DNA from: Dawidia cretensis | GTDB taxonomy: Bacteria; Bacteroidota; Bacteroidia; Cytophagales; Cyclobacteriaceae | DNA length: 64,000 nucleotides | NCBI RefSeq assembly: GCF_018598175.1 | Contig: NZ_JAHESE010000029.1 | Coordinates: 1 to 64,000 of the forward strand | Direction of reading: 5' to 3' | Shown: positions 24,677-34,444 of the stretch, piece by piece | How the letters are laid out: each line of letters opens with the position of its first letter | How positions within the stretch are numbered: the first letter of the stretch is position 1 | Position numbers and translations under genes: made by a program | The notes under the pieces: model-generated | The model's input: only the letters and a program-made list of their open reading frames with translations | Told to the model about the DNA's origin: nothing | Database searches by the model: none

Positions 24677-27061
24677 TTATTCGTTGCGCAGAGTATTCAC
24701 GGGGTTGGCCAGCGCTGCCTGTAGCGCCTGCACTCCGGCGGTAACAAATGCAATCAGCGTTACCGTAAAGAATGCCAGTACGATAGGGCCTGCGCCTACC
24801 GAAACACGATAGGCAAACCCTTGCAGCCAGGAATCCATCAGCCAGTAGGCCAACGGTAATCCCACGACCACGGCGATCAGCACCAGGCGCGTAAAATCTT
24901 TTGTAATCAGCAACACAATGCTCGGTACGGTAGCACCCATCACCTTGCGGATACCGATTTCCTTCGTCTTCTGTGCTGCCGAGAATGCCACCAATCCAAA
25001 CAACCCCATACACGCAATGACGATCGCGAGTATGGCAAACACCGTACTGACAGTGCCCATGCGTTGTTCGTTCTGATACAGGGCATCGTATTCCTGATCC
25101 AGGAAGTGATAATCAAATGGCCGGTGGGGTGTAAGACGTTGACAGATGGCTTTCAACGTAGCCAGCTCCTGCTGAATGTCGTGGCCCTTTAATTTAACAA
25201 ACACATTGCCGCGATAGATTTTTTCGGTGAACAATACCAGCGGCCCGATCTCGTGTTGCAGCGATGCGAAGTGAAAGTCGTGCACGATGCCCGTTATCGT
25301 CCCACTTCGCCCGTTCAGGCGTACCGGTGTGCCGATGGCTTTGTCAGGGTCGAAGCCTAATTGCTGTACAGCGTTTTCATTTAGAATGAAAGCATAGGTG
25401 GTATCGTGTGCCAGTTGTTCATAATCACCTTCGCTGATATTACGCCCTGCGACCAGCTCCATTCCCAGGGTCGGGATAAAACCCGTGTCGATGGCCATGG
25501 CTGTTACGTTCATACCTTCCTGTTCGCTCCCGTTTTGTTTGTGAAGGGAATAGCCGCCACCGATCAGGGTGGGCGACTCCATCGCCCGGCCTATTTGTTG
25601 CGAAACGCCCTGCCGTTCTATTTCGGTCTTTAAGGCTGAAAAGACTTCCTGTGTTCGCGCGTCCGCCGTCAGTACAACAACACGTTCTCTATCGAAGCCC
25701 AGCTTTTTATCGCGGATGTATGACAGTTGATGGAGTACCACTACCGTGCCTACGATCAATACAATCGAGGCACAGAACTGAAATACCACCAGCCCCTGCC
25801 GCAACCAGAGCCCTTTGCCGGAGGTCTTGAAATTACCCTTCAGTACTTTTACAGGCGTGAATCCCGTAATGACGAGTGCGGGGTAGGCACCGGCCAGGAA
25901 GGCCAGCAGGGTCGTAAAAACAACGGCCACTCCCAACGCCGCGGGATTCAGGAACAACGACGAATCGAACGCTACACCGGTCATGTAACTAAACAAGGGC
26001 AGCGCTAGCCGCGCCAGCATAAAGGCCGCGACAAGTGCAATCCAGGTAATGACCAGCGACTCGCAGATGAACTGAAAGAACAACTGCGTGCGTACGGCGC
26101 CGGCTACTTTACGTACGCCCACCTCGCGGGCCCGGTCGGTGGCGCGGGCGGTCGCCAGGTTGACATAGTTGATACAGGCAATGACCAGCACGAGCAATGC
26201 CACGAAGCCAAAAATATATACATACTGCAGGTTGCCGACGGGCACCTGTTCATTGTCCATGTCCGAGCGCAGGTGAATGTCGGGTAGCGGTAAGAAATTA
26301 TACCGCACGTAATTGCCTTCGCCGGGGATGTCGCCGGCTACTTCTTTTGCTACGCGCTCATTGAGTTTGTTTGTCAGCGCTGCCACGTCGGCCTGGTCGC
26401 GCAGCAGCACGTATGTGGTGTAGTTGGCGCTCCACCAGATCGGAGGCTCGTGGGCTTGCCGCAGCGTAGTAAAAGACGCGACAAAGTCGTAGGGCAGCAT
26501 GGTATAGTCGGGCTGGTCGCGGAGGAGGCCCGTGACCTGATATTCTTTGCCATTGACTTGCAGTGTCTTGCCCACCACGTCTTCGCTGCCGAAATATTTT
26601 CTGGCCATCGACTGTGTAAAGATCACGGATTGCGGCTGCGTCAGTGCCTTGTCGGGGTTGCCTGCCATTAGCTCCAGACCAAAGACCTTAAAAAACGTGC
26701 TGTCCGCGTAGTAGAAGCGTTGTTCTTCAAAAATCTTGTCGCCGTGCTGCAGCACGCAGGCATTATTGGAGAGACGGACGCCGGCTTCGACCTCGGGAAA
26801 TTCGCGCGTCAGGGTCGGCAGCAGGGCGGTCGGCGATAGGGCGATTTTGGATGCCTGTCCGCCCGCGGCGTATTCCAGCGACACCCGATAGATTTCCGAC
26901 GCACGCGGGTAGAACCGATCGTAGCGTAGCTCGTGCCCGATCCATGTCACCAGCAAAATGCACGTGGCCAGCCCCAGGCTCAGGCCGAGGATGTTGATGG
27001 TGGCGTAGGAGAGATGCTTGCGAATCGACCGTAGGGCGATAATAAAGTAATTCCTGATCAT
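24677..27061 (-). CDS. MacB/FtsX-family ABC transporter permease
   Basis: Large permease of 794 residues built of two MacB-type halves. Each has an N-terminal membrane helix, a periplasmic core domain and three C-terminal helices: about 20-42, 285-305, 335-360 and 375-400 in the first half, 425-447 and then 675-780 in the second. The family is recognised from ALRSIRKHLSYATINILGLSLG at the N-terminus (read as two overlapping blocks) and AVRTQLFFQFICESLVI and EIGIRKVMGATVPSIVLLI in the cytoplasmic loops. Such proteins work by mechanotransmission for export or signalling. No ATPase gene adjoins it, as is usual for this Bacteroidota group. It is divergent from the propeller kinase gene. Confidence 0.9.
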   Translation of the reverse strand: MIRNYFIIALRSIRKHLSYATINILGLSLGLATCILLVTWIGHELRYDRFYPRASEIYRVSLEYAAGGQASKIALSPTALLPTLTREFPEVEAGVRLSNNACVLQHGDKIFEEQRFYYADSTFFKVFGLELMAGNPDKALTQPQSVIFTQSMARKYFGSEDVVGKTLQVNGKEYQVTGLLRDQPDYTMLPYDFVASFTTLRQAHEPPIWWSANYTTYVLLRDQADVAALTNKLNERVAKEVAGDIPGEGNYVRYNFLPLPDIHLRSDMDNEQVPVGNLQYVYIFGFVALLVLVIACINYVNLATARATDRAREVGVRKVAGAVRTQLFFQFICESLVITWIALVAAFMLARLALPLFSYMTGVAFDSSLFLNPAALGVAVVFTTLLAFLAGAYPALVITGFTPVKVLKGNFKTSGKGLWLRQGLVVFQFCASIVLIVGTVVVLHQLSYIRDKKLGFDRERVVVLTADARTQEVFSALKTEIERQGVSQQIGRAMESPTLIGGGYSLHKQNGSEQEGMNVTAMAIDTGFIPTLGMELVAGRNISEGDYEQLAHDTTYAFILNENAVQQLGFDPDKAIGTPVRLNGRSGTITGIVHDFHFASLQHEIGPLVLFTEKIYRGNVFVKLKGHDIQQELATLKAICQRLTPHRPFDYHFLDQEYDALYQNEQRMGTVSTVFAILAIVIACMGLFGLVAFSAAQKTKEIGIRKVMGATVPSIVLLITKDFTRLVLIAVVVGLPLAYWLMDSWLQGFAYRVSVGAGPIVLAFFTVTLIAFVTAGVQALQAALANPVNTLRNE

Positions 27062-27196
27062 GATCTTCCGGGATTTAGGGCGAATAGGTTAAATTATCGT
27101 TCCGTAATTGTGCTAGAGACGCGCGTGGACCCCTGCGGGTTGCACGGATACGGCTCTGGGAGCAAATACCGTAATTTAAGGGATAACGGAAAGCAT

Positions 27197-30193
27197 ATGA
27201 AATGCGTTATTTGTAGCGTGAAGGTCCGTGCAAAGGGATATCTGCCTGGTTTGTTGCTTTTCCTGGTCGTGCTGGGGGTACAGGCGCAGCATGCAAGGTA
27301 TTCCACACGCAATTACACCGCCATCGACGGCTTGCCACAGTCGCAGGTCATGGCCTTGCGCGAAGACCAATACGGCTACCTCTGGATCGCCACCCAGGGC
27401 GGTGGCCTGGCCCGCTTCGACGGCCGCGAATTTAAAGTCTATACCACCCGCGACGGCCTTTTATCCAACGACATCCTTGCCCTCCACATCGACCGCCGCC
27501 AGCATATCTGGATCGTTCACCCCAACGGCATGTCGAAGTTAGAAGGCACCACCTTCAAACGCTTTTATAACCCCGACGGCCGCCAGCGCAATAGACACCA
27601 TATGCGCTACGTCCTGGAGCGCGGCGACACCGTCTTTGCCGTCAATGCCACGGGCACACTTACCAAGATCTTCCGCGACACGGTCGTGTATTGGGATAAA
27701 GCCATCGCACCCGGCAAGAGCATCTGGCGACACATCAAAACTCCCGATGGCACCAGCTGTTTTTTCCTCGACGACAACTCGTTCCTGATTCAAACTGCGA
27801 AAAATTCATTTACCTTCTCTTCCGAAGAGCCTACCGGTAAAATCTATAATGTGTTTCTCTACAGAGGCCAGGTGCTGTTTAAAAGCGAGCGCGGGCTCTT
27901 TAAATTAAATTACAGCGACCACAGCGTTGAAAAACTAGCCTGGAATCTGGGAGATTACGTGCTGCTGTACGACGAAAAAGAAGACATCTTCTGGACCTCC
28001 AATGGGATGAATTTCGTGCGTCAAAAGCTGACGCAAGGCAAGATTCACGCCGATACCATCCTGCAGGACATCACCATTCAGGAAGTCATCGTCGACTCCG
28101 AAGGAAACACGTGGCTGGCTTCCAATGGCAACGGGTTGTACCGTTACTCCATGCAGGACTTTCAGCGGACCAATGGCGAATTTGGCGGCGTCATGGCGAT
28201 ACTCAACGCGCGCGATGGTTCCCAGTGGTTTGGCTCCATGTACAAAGGGCTTTGCCATGTGCGCGGGGGCAACGTTAAATATTTTGCTGATCCGACGGAG
28301 CACTACCGTAACGATATACGCACGGTCAAACAAGCGCCTGACGGTACCGTGTGGGTAGGCTCAGGGTATGGTCTGGGCCGCTACAGCGAAGCCGATGACG
28401 ACTTCACCTGGTACGGCCGGAAGGAGGGCCTGGCCGGCTATAGCGTCATGGCGATCGACTTCGATGAGCAGGGCGGTATGTGGATTGCGACGACCAACGG
28501 GTTATCGTACTACGATGGCCACAAGTTTCGGAATTATACCACCGCGGATGGCCTGGCCTCCAACTCCGTTCGCTATGTATACTACTCTCGCTATCATAAA
28601 ACGGTTTTTGTCTCTAACGATGTAAACGGCCTGCAACGCCTGCGTGAAAGTGGTCGGTTCGAAGCCGTGCCCATTCCCGGCTTTCAGCATACTGCTGCCT
28701 TCGGCATACAACCCTATCGCGACTCGTTACTGGTGATCGCCTCCGGAGGCGCCGGTGTTGTCATTGCCGATCCGGTTCACGGCCAGTCGCACTTTCTCAC
28801 CCTGGAAGAAGGACTTGCATCCGACTTTATTTACTTTGCTACCGAAGACGAGCGCCGGAATATTTGGATTGGCAGTGAAAAGGGGATCAATCGCGTCAAG
28901 CTGAATGCACAGTTCGAAATGGTGCAAAACCTGTATTACGGCTATGACAACGGACTGCTCGGTGTCGAGACAAACTCCAACGCCTTCGACCTGACGCCAC
29001 ACGGCAAATACTTTGGCCTTGTAGACGGTCTATACCAATACAATGACATGAGCGACAAACCCTGGCGTTCGTTCGACTTACACCTGACCTCGCTACAGGT
29101 CTTTTATGGCGAATACTCGCCATTACAATACGCGCAATCCAGCGAAGGTTTCTTTAACCTGCCTGTGAATCCGCAGTTCCCACCCGACCGCAATCACCTG
29201 ACGTTTACGTTCAACCGCGTGGACAAACGTTACCCCAAGTCCGTAAAGTTTCAATACTATCTCGAGAACTTCGACAAAAAGTGGTCGCGCCCTTCCTCCA
29301 TTGGTCAGGTAACGTACAGCAACTTGCCCCCCGGCAATTACGTGCTGCACGTGATGAGCACCGACAAGCGCGGCAGCTGGGGCCAGGTGCGCGTCAACTA
29401 TCCCTTCGCGGTGAAAGCGCCGTTTTACCAGACGGCGGCATTTATCGTGGGTGCATTTATCCTGCTGGCCGGGGTTGTTACACTTGTATTATACCTGCGT
29501 GTAAAACAACGCGTCAACAAAATGATCTTGCTCGAGCGCATTCGAATTCGCGAGCAGGAAAACCTGCGGAAGGAAATTGCGCGTGACTTTCACGACGAGA
29601 TGGGCAACCAGCTGACACGCATTATCAATTATATCAGCTTGCTGAAGCTCAATAGCAACGGCAATGGCCACGGTAACAACAACGATCTATATACCAAGGT
29701 CGAGAATTCTGCCAAGTATCTATATACGGGTACCCGCGACTTCATTTGGTCCATTGATCCTGTAAACGACGAGCTGTCCAAGCTCTTCCTTCACATTCGC
29801 GACTTTGGCGAAAAGCTGTTTGAAGAAAAATCTATCCAGTTCCGGGCCTTCAACGACGTGCGCGAAAAGATCAAATTGCCCTACGGCTTTAGCCGCGACG
29901 CCAACCTCATCTTCAAAGAAGTGATGACCAACGCCTTCAAATATTCAGAGGCCAAGAACGTTAAGCTATCGCTGACGCGTGCCGGCGAAGACGGGTTTGA
30001 GCTCAGTGTGGAGGATGACGGCGTTGGCTTTAAGGCCGCAGAAGCACAAAAAACCAATGGTCTGCAAAATATTCGCGACAGAGCCGATAAGCTCGGGTCT
30101 GTTTTGCGTATACACAGCGTACCGGAGCAAGGCACCCGCATATCGCTAACCTTCAAAATCACCAAAAAACCGCACTATGGCATTACCCTTTAA
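27197..30193 (+). CDS. Two-component regulator propeller histidine kinase (HisKA_3 type)
   Basis: Membrane sensor kinase, 998 residues from the ATG at 27197, which gives a signal segment (LPGLLLFLVVLGVQAQ) directly before the sensor. The first 650 residues or so form Reg_prop beta-propeller blades (repeated patterns such as DQYGYLWIATQGGG and GMWIATTNGLSYYDG), followed by a Y_Y_Y domain, a membrane helix (AAFIVGAFILLAGVVTLVLY) and a HisKA_3 dimerisation domain with the phospho-acceptor His in IARDFHDEMGNQL, then a HATPase domain. Unlike SusR-type hybrids it lacks its own receiver. The regulator gene overlaps its 3' end by 17 nt and is the obvious partner. Confidence 0.94.
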   Translation: MKCVICSVKVRAKGYLPGLLLFLVVLGVQAQHARYSTRNYTAIDGLPQSQVMALREDQYGYLWIATQGGGLARFDGREFKVYTTRDGLLSNDILALHIDRRQHIWIVHPNGMSKLEGTTFKRFYNPDGRQRNRHHMRYVLERGDTVFAVNATGTLTKIFRDTVVYWDKAIAPGKSIWRHIKTPDGTSCFFLDDNSFLIQTAKNSFTFSSEEPTGKIYNVFLYRGQVLFKSERGLFKLNYSDHSVEKLAWNLGDYVLLYDEKEDIFWTSNGMNFVRQKLTQGKIHADTILQDITIQEVIVDSEGNTWLASNGNGLYRYSMQDFQRTNGEFGGVMAILNARDGSQWFGSMYKGLCHVRGGNVKYFADPTEHYRNDIRTVKQAPDGTVWVGSGYGLGRYSEADDDFTWYGRKEGLAGYSVMAIDFDEQGGMWIATTNGLSYYDGHKFRNYTTADGLASNSVRYVYYSRYHKTVFVSNDVNGLQRLRESGRFEAVPIPGFQHTAAFGIQPYRDSLLVIASGGAGVVIADPVHGQSHFLTLEEGLASDFIYFATEDERRNIWIGSEKGINRVKLNAQFEMVQNLYYGYDNGLLGVETNSNAFDLTPHGKYFGLVDGLYQYNDMSDKPWRSFDLHLTSLQVFYGEYSPLQYAQSSEGFFNLPVNPQFPPDRNHLTFTFNRVDKRYPKSVKFQYYLENFDKKWSRPSSIGQVTYSNLPPGNYVLHVMSTDKRGSWGQVRVNYPFAVKAPFYQTAAFIVGAFILLAGVVTLVLYLRVKQRVNKMILLERIRIREQENLRKEIARDFHDEMGNQLTRIINYISLLKLNSNGNGHGNNNDLYTKVENSAKYLYTGTRDFIWSIDPVNDELSKLFLHIRDFGEKLFEEKSIQFRAFNDVREKIKLPYGFSRDANLIFKEVMTNAFKYSEAKNVKLSLTRAGEDGFELSVEDDGVGFKAAEAQKTNGLQNIRDRADKLGSVLRIHSVPEQGTRISLTFKITKKPHYGITL

Positions 30194-30809
30194 AAAACGC
30201 GTTCTGCTGATCGAAGATGATCAGGAGATCCGAAACAGCTTCAACCTGATCGTCAACAGCTCGCAGAAGTTTATGGTCGTCAATGCCTATGGCAACTGCG
30301 AAGACGCCATCGACAACATCAATCGCGACAAACCCGAGATTGTCCTCATGGACATCGAGTTGCCGGGCATCAATGGTATACAGGGCGCTAAGATCATTAA
30401 AGAGAAATTCCCCCACATTGATATCGTGATGGTGACGGTGTACGAAGACAGCGAGCTGGTGTTTGAGGCGTTGAAGGCCGGCGCTTCCGGATACATCACC
30501 AAGAGCGCTAACTACATGGAGCTGCTCGCGGCGCTGGAAGAAATTGTTAAGGGCGGTGCACCGATGAGCAGCCGCATTGCGCGGATGGTAATCGACAACT
30601 TTCACGTGAATCCCAATTCGCCGCTCACGCGTCGCGAGACCGAAATACTGCAGCTGATCTCAGAGGGCAAGACGTATACACAGATCTCCGAGGAGCTGTT
30701 TATTTCGAAGGAAACAGCAAAGACACACATAAAAAATATCTACTCCAAACTGCAGGTCAACAGCAAGTCGGAGGCAATCGCCAAGGCAAACCTGGAAAAA
30801 CTGATTTGA
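30177..30809 (+). CDS. NarL/LuxR-family response regulator
   Basis: Response regulator of 210 residues. The receiver domain has the acidic pair in LIEDDQE, phospho-acceptor Asp59 in VLMDIELPG and the conserved Lys in GYITKSANY. The C-terminal LuxR-type helix-turn-helix reads LTRRETEILQLISEGKT and ISKETAKTHIKNIYSKL. It overlaps the propeller kinase by 17 nt and should be its output. Targets are unknown; the SusC/SusD operon starting 437 bp downstream and the divergent ABC permease are nearby candidates. Confidence 0.94.
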   Translation: MALPFKKRVLLIEDDQEIRNSFNLIVNSSQKFMVVNAYGNCEDAIDNINRDKPEIVLMDIELPGINGIQGAKIIKEKFPHIDIVMVTVYEDSELVFEALKAGASGYITKSANYMELLAALEEIVKGGAPMSSRIARMVIDNFHVNPNSPLTRRETEILQLISEGKTYTQISEELFISKETAKTHIKNIYSKLQVNSKSEAIAKANLEKLI

Positions 30810-31246
30810 CCAAATATAATTTTTTTGATCGCTAACGTTTCCAAATGTCGGTGTCGTGAGAATAGTGACACCTACCGGTTTATGCGGGAAGAAAGCACGC
30901 TTTTTAAAATCAACCTATCCGGGGGATGGAATTTAGTGCGGCAGATACCAATTTTACTGCACGATCCTACCTCGTCACGAAAGAGAAATTTATTCATAAG
31001 TTTAGGTTAATGGAGAAAATTTCGGCAGGATCAGCCCCTCAGATGGAGGGGCTTTTTTTTGTCCATAGGTAAAGGAGATTTATAATTACCCCAAATAGTG
31101 GTATAACATTACATGTAATATACCCTCTCCTTCGTCATTCTTTTACCCCGTGCTTTTGGGAGTTTTGAAAAAGTAACATACCGGTAATCCCTGCATAACG
31201 ATTTACCGGCGTGGGGTCAATTTCAAAAATCATTAACCTAACAAGT
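30810..31246. other. Non-coding gap before the SusC gene
   Basis: This 437-bp stretch is AT-rich compared with its flanks and has no convincing gene. It contains a strong terminator at 31033-31060 and, after it, about 185 bp that must hold the promoter and leader of the SusC/SusD operon. A 61-codon frame (30825-31010) has no ribosome site or family likeness and I do not call it. Confidence 0.6.
31033..31060 (+). terminator. Terminator of the propeller kinase/LuxR regulator operon
   Basis: Perfect 8-bp stem AGCCCCTC / GAGGGGCT with loop AGATG, followed by seven more T. It lies 220 nt after the regulator stop and separates the signalling genes from the SusC/SusD operon. Confidence 0.92.
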
Positions 31247-34200
31247 ATGAGGAAATTTCTACAAATTGGATTCCTTTGCCTGCTGCATATAAGTGTAGCC
31301 TGGGCACAGGAACGAACCGTTACCGGCAAGGTAACAGGAGCAGAAGACGGTTCCACGCTGCCTGGCGTGAACGTCTTGCTGAAGGGTACCACAAACGGTA
31401 CCACGACTGACGTAAACGGGGTGTATACACTCACTATCCCCGCTACCGGTGGCACGCTGACATTCTCGTTCATCGGCCTGGTCACACAAGAGATCGAAGT
31501 GGGGCAGCGTTCGGTTATCGACGTACCGATGCAACAAGACATGACGCAACTAAGCGAAGTGGTTGTTACCGCCCTCGGGGTGGAACGCAGCCAGGCAGCG
31601 CTGGGTTATTCCGCGTCTACTGTCAGCAGTAAAGAGGTATCACAAGGACGTTCCTTCAGCCCCATCAACGCGCTGCAAGGTAAAGTTGCCGGTGTGATTG
31701 TAAACTCGTCTTCGGGTCAGCCCGGTGCAGCGACGTTCGTTACTATTCGTGGTGTAAACTCCATTGGTGGTAACAACAACCCGCTGTATGTTGTAGACGG
31801 TGTGCCGATCAACAACGGCTTTAACAACTTTACTTCCGACAACAACAACGCCAACCGCCAGCAGGACTTCGGTAACCGCGCGAACGACATCAACCCCGAC
31901 GACATCGAGTCGGTTACGGTGTTGAAGAGCGCCTCGGCGACTGCCCTTTACGGTTCACGTGCGGCGAACGGTGTAATTGTTATCACCACTAAGAAAGGTA
32001 AGACAGGCGACCGCCTCCGCGTAAGCCTAAGTAGCTCGGCCACCTTCAGCACACCGCTGCGCTTACCCGAAGTACAACAAGAATTCGGTCAGGGGTGGAA
32101 CGGTATCAACGATTACACACAGAACGGAAGCTGGGGGCCGAAATTCGACGGTCGTACCCGGATTTGGGGTAACGTTGTAGACAATTCGCAATTGATCAAA
32201 CCCTATGTGGCCCTGGAGGATAATGTTCGCGACTTCTATGATGTCGGCACTGCCTTCATGAATACCATTTCGGTTAGTGGTGGTACCGATAAGTTAACCT
32301 ACTACTTCTCCTATGGTAACACGGCGGAAGATGGTATCATTCCCACCAATGCCGACTCCTACAAACGTAATACTTTCTCGTTTCGAGGTTCCTACACAGG
32401 CAAGAAGTTAAGCGTTTCATCGTCCATCAACTACTTTCTCAAGAATGCCAAAGCTGTAACGGTAGGGCAGGGCGCTAATGGTGCGACGATGTTCCAGGAA
32501 ATGATCCAGATACCCAACGATCTGAGCGTGGTGGACATGAAGGATTACAATAACAAGTTTTACAACCTGGACAATTTCTATACGCCGTACAACCAGAACC
32601 CCTGGTTTGTACTGAAAGAAAACGGCAACGACTTTATCGAAAACCGTATTCAGGGTAACCTCAACTTCGACTATCAGTTGACTGACTGGTTGAGCGCAAA
32701 ATGGCGCATCGGCACGGACGTTGCTAACTCGCAGGTAAAGGACTGGATCGCGATTGCGAACTTCAACGATGCAGGATACAATGCGAGCCAGGTCGATGTG
32801 CCGGGTACCGTGTTTAACCGTTCGCGTTATTCACGCGAGGTAAACAGTGACCTCATTATTTCGTTCAACAAGAAGATTTCTTCTGACGTCAATTTTGATG
32901 GTTTCATCGGGCATAACGTGAACCAACGCAGCCTGGATGAGTACGATGCCTATGCCAGCAACCTCAGCGTTCCCCGCTTTTACTCATTAGCCAACAGCGC
33001 CAATCCACCGACGGTAAATACTTTCGAATCGCTGCGTAGGCTTATAGGCGTATATGCGCAAGCTTCCTTCTCGTATAAGGATTACCTGTATTTCAGTGCT
33101 TCAGCGCGTAACGATTGGTCCTCGACATTGCCTAAAGGCAACAACTCATATTTCTACGGGGGGGCAAATGCCAGCCTGGTGTTCTCGGACATGTTCCCGT
33201 CTATCTCCGGTCCGCTCTCTTTTGGTAAGGTGCGCGTAGCCGTAGGACAGACAGGCCGCGACGCCGATCCCTACGGTGTATACAATGTATTTGTACCGGG
33301 CAATGTACAGCTGTCATTCGGCGAGCTTGACTTTCCGGTCAAAGGCATCAACGCGTTCGAGGTAGCCAACCAGCTGGGTAACCCCAACCTGAAACCTGAG
33401 ATCACGACCGAAGTCGAAGTAGGGACTGAGCTGAAATTTTTTCAGAACCGTCTCGGTATCGACCTGACCCTCTACAACAAAAATACTAAAGACCAGATTT
33501 TGCCGGTACAGTTGGCCAACTCGACTGGCTACACCACGTTTTTCAACAACCTCGGCAAAGTGCAGAACAAAGGTCTTGAGTTGTTAGTAACCGTGACGCC
33601 GATCGAAGTAGGTGATTTCAGCTGGACGCTGTCAAGCAACTGGACATTCAACCGCAGCAAAGTAATTGCCCTGGCGGATGGTCTCGACGAGTTCCTCATC
33701 AATAGCATCTATGGTATCGACTTCGTCGCTGCCAAAGGCCGCCCGGTGGGTGCTTACAAGGCTGTTGATTACGCACGCGATCCGGATGGACGCATTATTG
33801 TCAACGCACAAGGTATTCCGACAGCATCTGCTGAGAAAGAGTTCATTGGTAACATGCAGCCCGACTTCATTACCGGTCTGAGCAACCAGTTTACCTACAA
33901 AGGCCTGAGCCTGGCATTCACCTTTGACTACCGTCGCGGTGGTGACATGTATTCATACACCAAGCGCCTGATGGAATTCGTGGGCAATTCGACTAACACG
34001 CTGTACAATGACCGTAAGCCGTTCATCGTACCGAACTCGGTGAAACAAGTAGGCTCAGACGATGCACCGGTATATGTAGAGAACGACATTCCGGTATCGG
34101 TAAACAACTTCTCCGAATACATGAACTCGTCGACGAACCTGTACCAGGAGCGCGGCCACGTACTCGACAGAACCTTTGTTAAGCTGCGCGAAGTGGTGTT

Positions 34201-34423
34201 GAGCTACAACCTGCCTTCATCGCTGCTGCAGAGCACACCGATCTCCAGTCTCAATGTGAGCCTGGTCGGTAGAAACCTGTTCTTGTGGACACCGTCATCC
34301 AATAACATCGTCGATCCGGAGATTACCGGTTACAATGGTTCTCAGGTAAGCGCATTTTCAGGTGAGTTTGCCGTAGGCCCCACTGTAAGAAGCTATGGTA
34401 TCAGCCTGAAAGCCGGATTCTAA
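31247..34423 (+). CDS. SusC/RagA-family TonB-dependent outer-membrane receptor
   Basis: TonB-dependent transporter, 1058 residues from the ATG at 31247. This start gives the signal peptide MRKFLQIGFLCLLHISVAWA; the frame from 31211 adds 12 residues before it. A CarboxypepD_reg-like domain (about 25-110, GSTLPGVNVLLKGT) is followed by the plug (ALQGKVAGVIVNSSSGQPG, NPLYVVDGVPI, SVTVLKSASATALYGSRAAN) and a long beta-barrel ending in GISLKAGF. With the SusD-like lipoprotein 21 nt downstream it should form a bedbin-type importer. The ligand is unknown, since no hydrolase accompanies the pair. Confidence 0.95.
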   Translation: MRKFLQIGFLCLLHISVAWAQERTVTGKVTGAEDGSTLPGVNVLLKGTTNGTTTDVNGVYTLTIPATGGTLTFSFIGLVTQEIEVGQRSVIDVPMQQDMTQLSEVVVTALGVERSQAALGYSASTVSSKEVSQGRSFSPINALQGKVAGVIVNSSSGQPGAATFVTIRGVNSIGGNNNPLYVVDGVPINNGFNNFTSDNNNANRQQDFGNRANDINPDDIESVTVLKSASATALYGSRAANGVIVITTKKGKTGDRLRVSLSSSATFSTPLRLPEVQQEFGQGWNGINDYTQNGSWGPKFDGRTRIWGNVVDNSQLIKPYVALEDNVRDFYDVGTAFMNTISVSGGTDKLTYYFSYGNTAEDGIIPTNADSYKRNTFSFRGSYTGKKLSVSSSINYFLKNAKAVTVGQGANGATMFQEMIQIPNDLSVVDMKDYNNKFYNLDNFYTPYNQNPWFVLKENGNDFIENRIQGNLNFDYQLTDWLSAKWRIGTDVANSQVKDWIAIANFNDAGYNASQVDVPGTVFNRSRYSREVNSDLIISFNKKISSDVNFDGFIGHNVNQRSLDEYDAYASNLSVPRFYSLANSANPPTVNTFESLRRLIGVYAQASFSYKDYLYFSASARNDWSSTLPKGNNSYFYGGANASLVFSDMFPSISGPLSFGKVRVAVGQTGRDADPYGVYNVFVPGNVQLSFGELDFPVKGINAFEVANQLGNPNLKPEITTEVEVGTELKFFQNRLGIDLTLYNKNTKDQILPVQLANSTGYTTFFNNLGKVQNKGLELLVTVTPIEVGDFSWTLSSNWTFNRSKVIALADGLDEFLINSIYGIDFVAAKGRPVGAYKAVDYARDPDGRIIVNAQGIPTASAEKEFIGNMQPDFITGLSNQFTYKGLSLAFTFDYRRGGDMYSYTKRLMEFVGNSTNTLYNDRKPFIVPNSVKQVGSDDAPVYVENDIPVSVNNFSEYMNSSTNLYQERGHVLDRTFVKLREVVLSYNLPSSLLQSTPISSLNVSLVGRNLFLWTPSSNNIVDPEITGYNGSQVSAFSGEFAVGPTVRSYGISLKAGF

Positions 34424-34444
34424 AACATTAGACAGATTAAGATC

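Noticed and set aside
30825-31010. Frame of 61 codons before the terminator at 31033
   Set aside because: No ribosome site, no conserved pattern and irregular composition; more likely 3' leader of the regulator operon.
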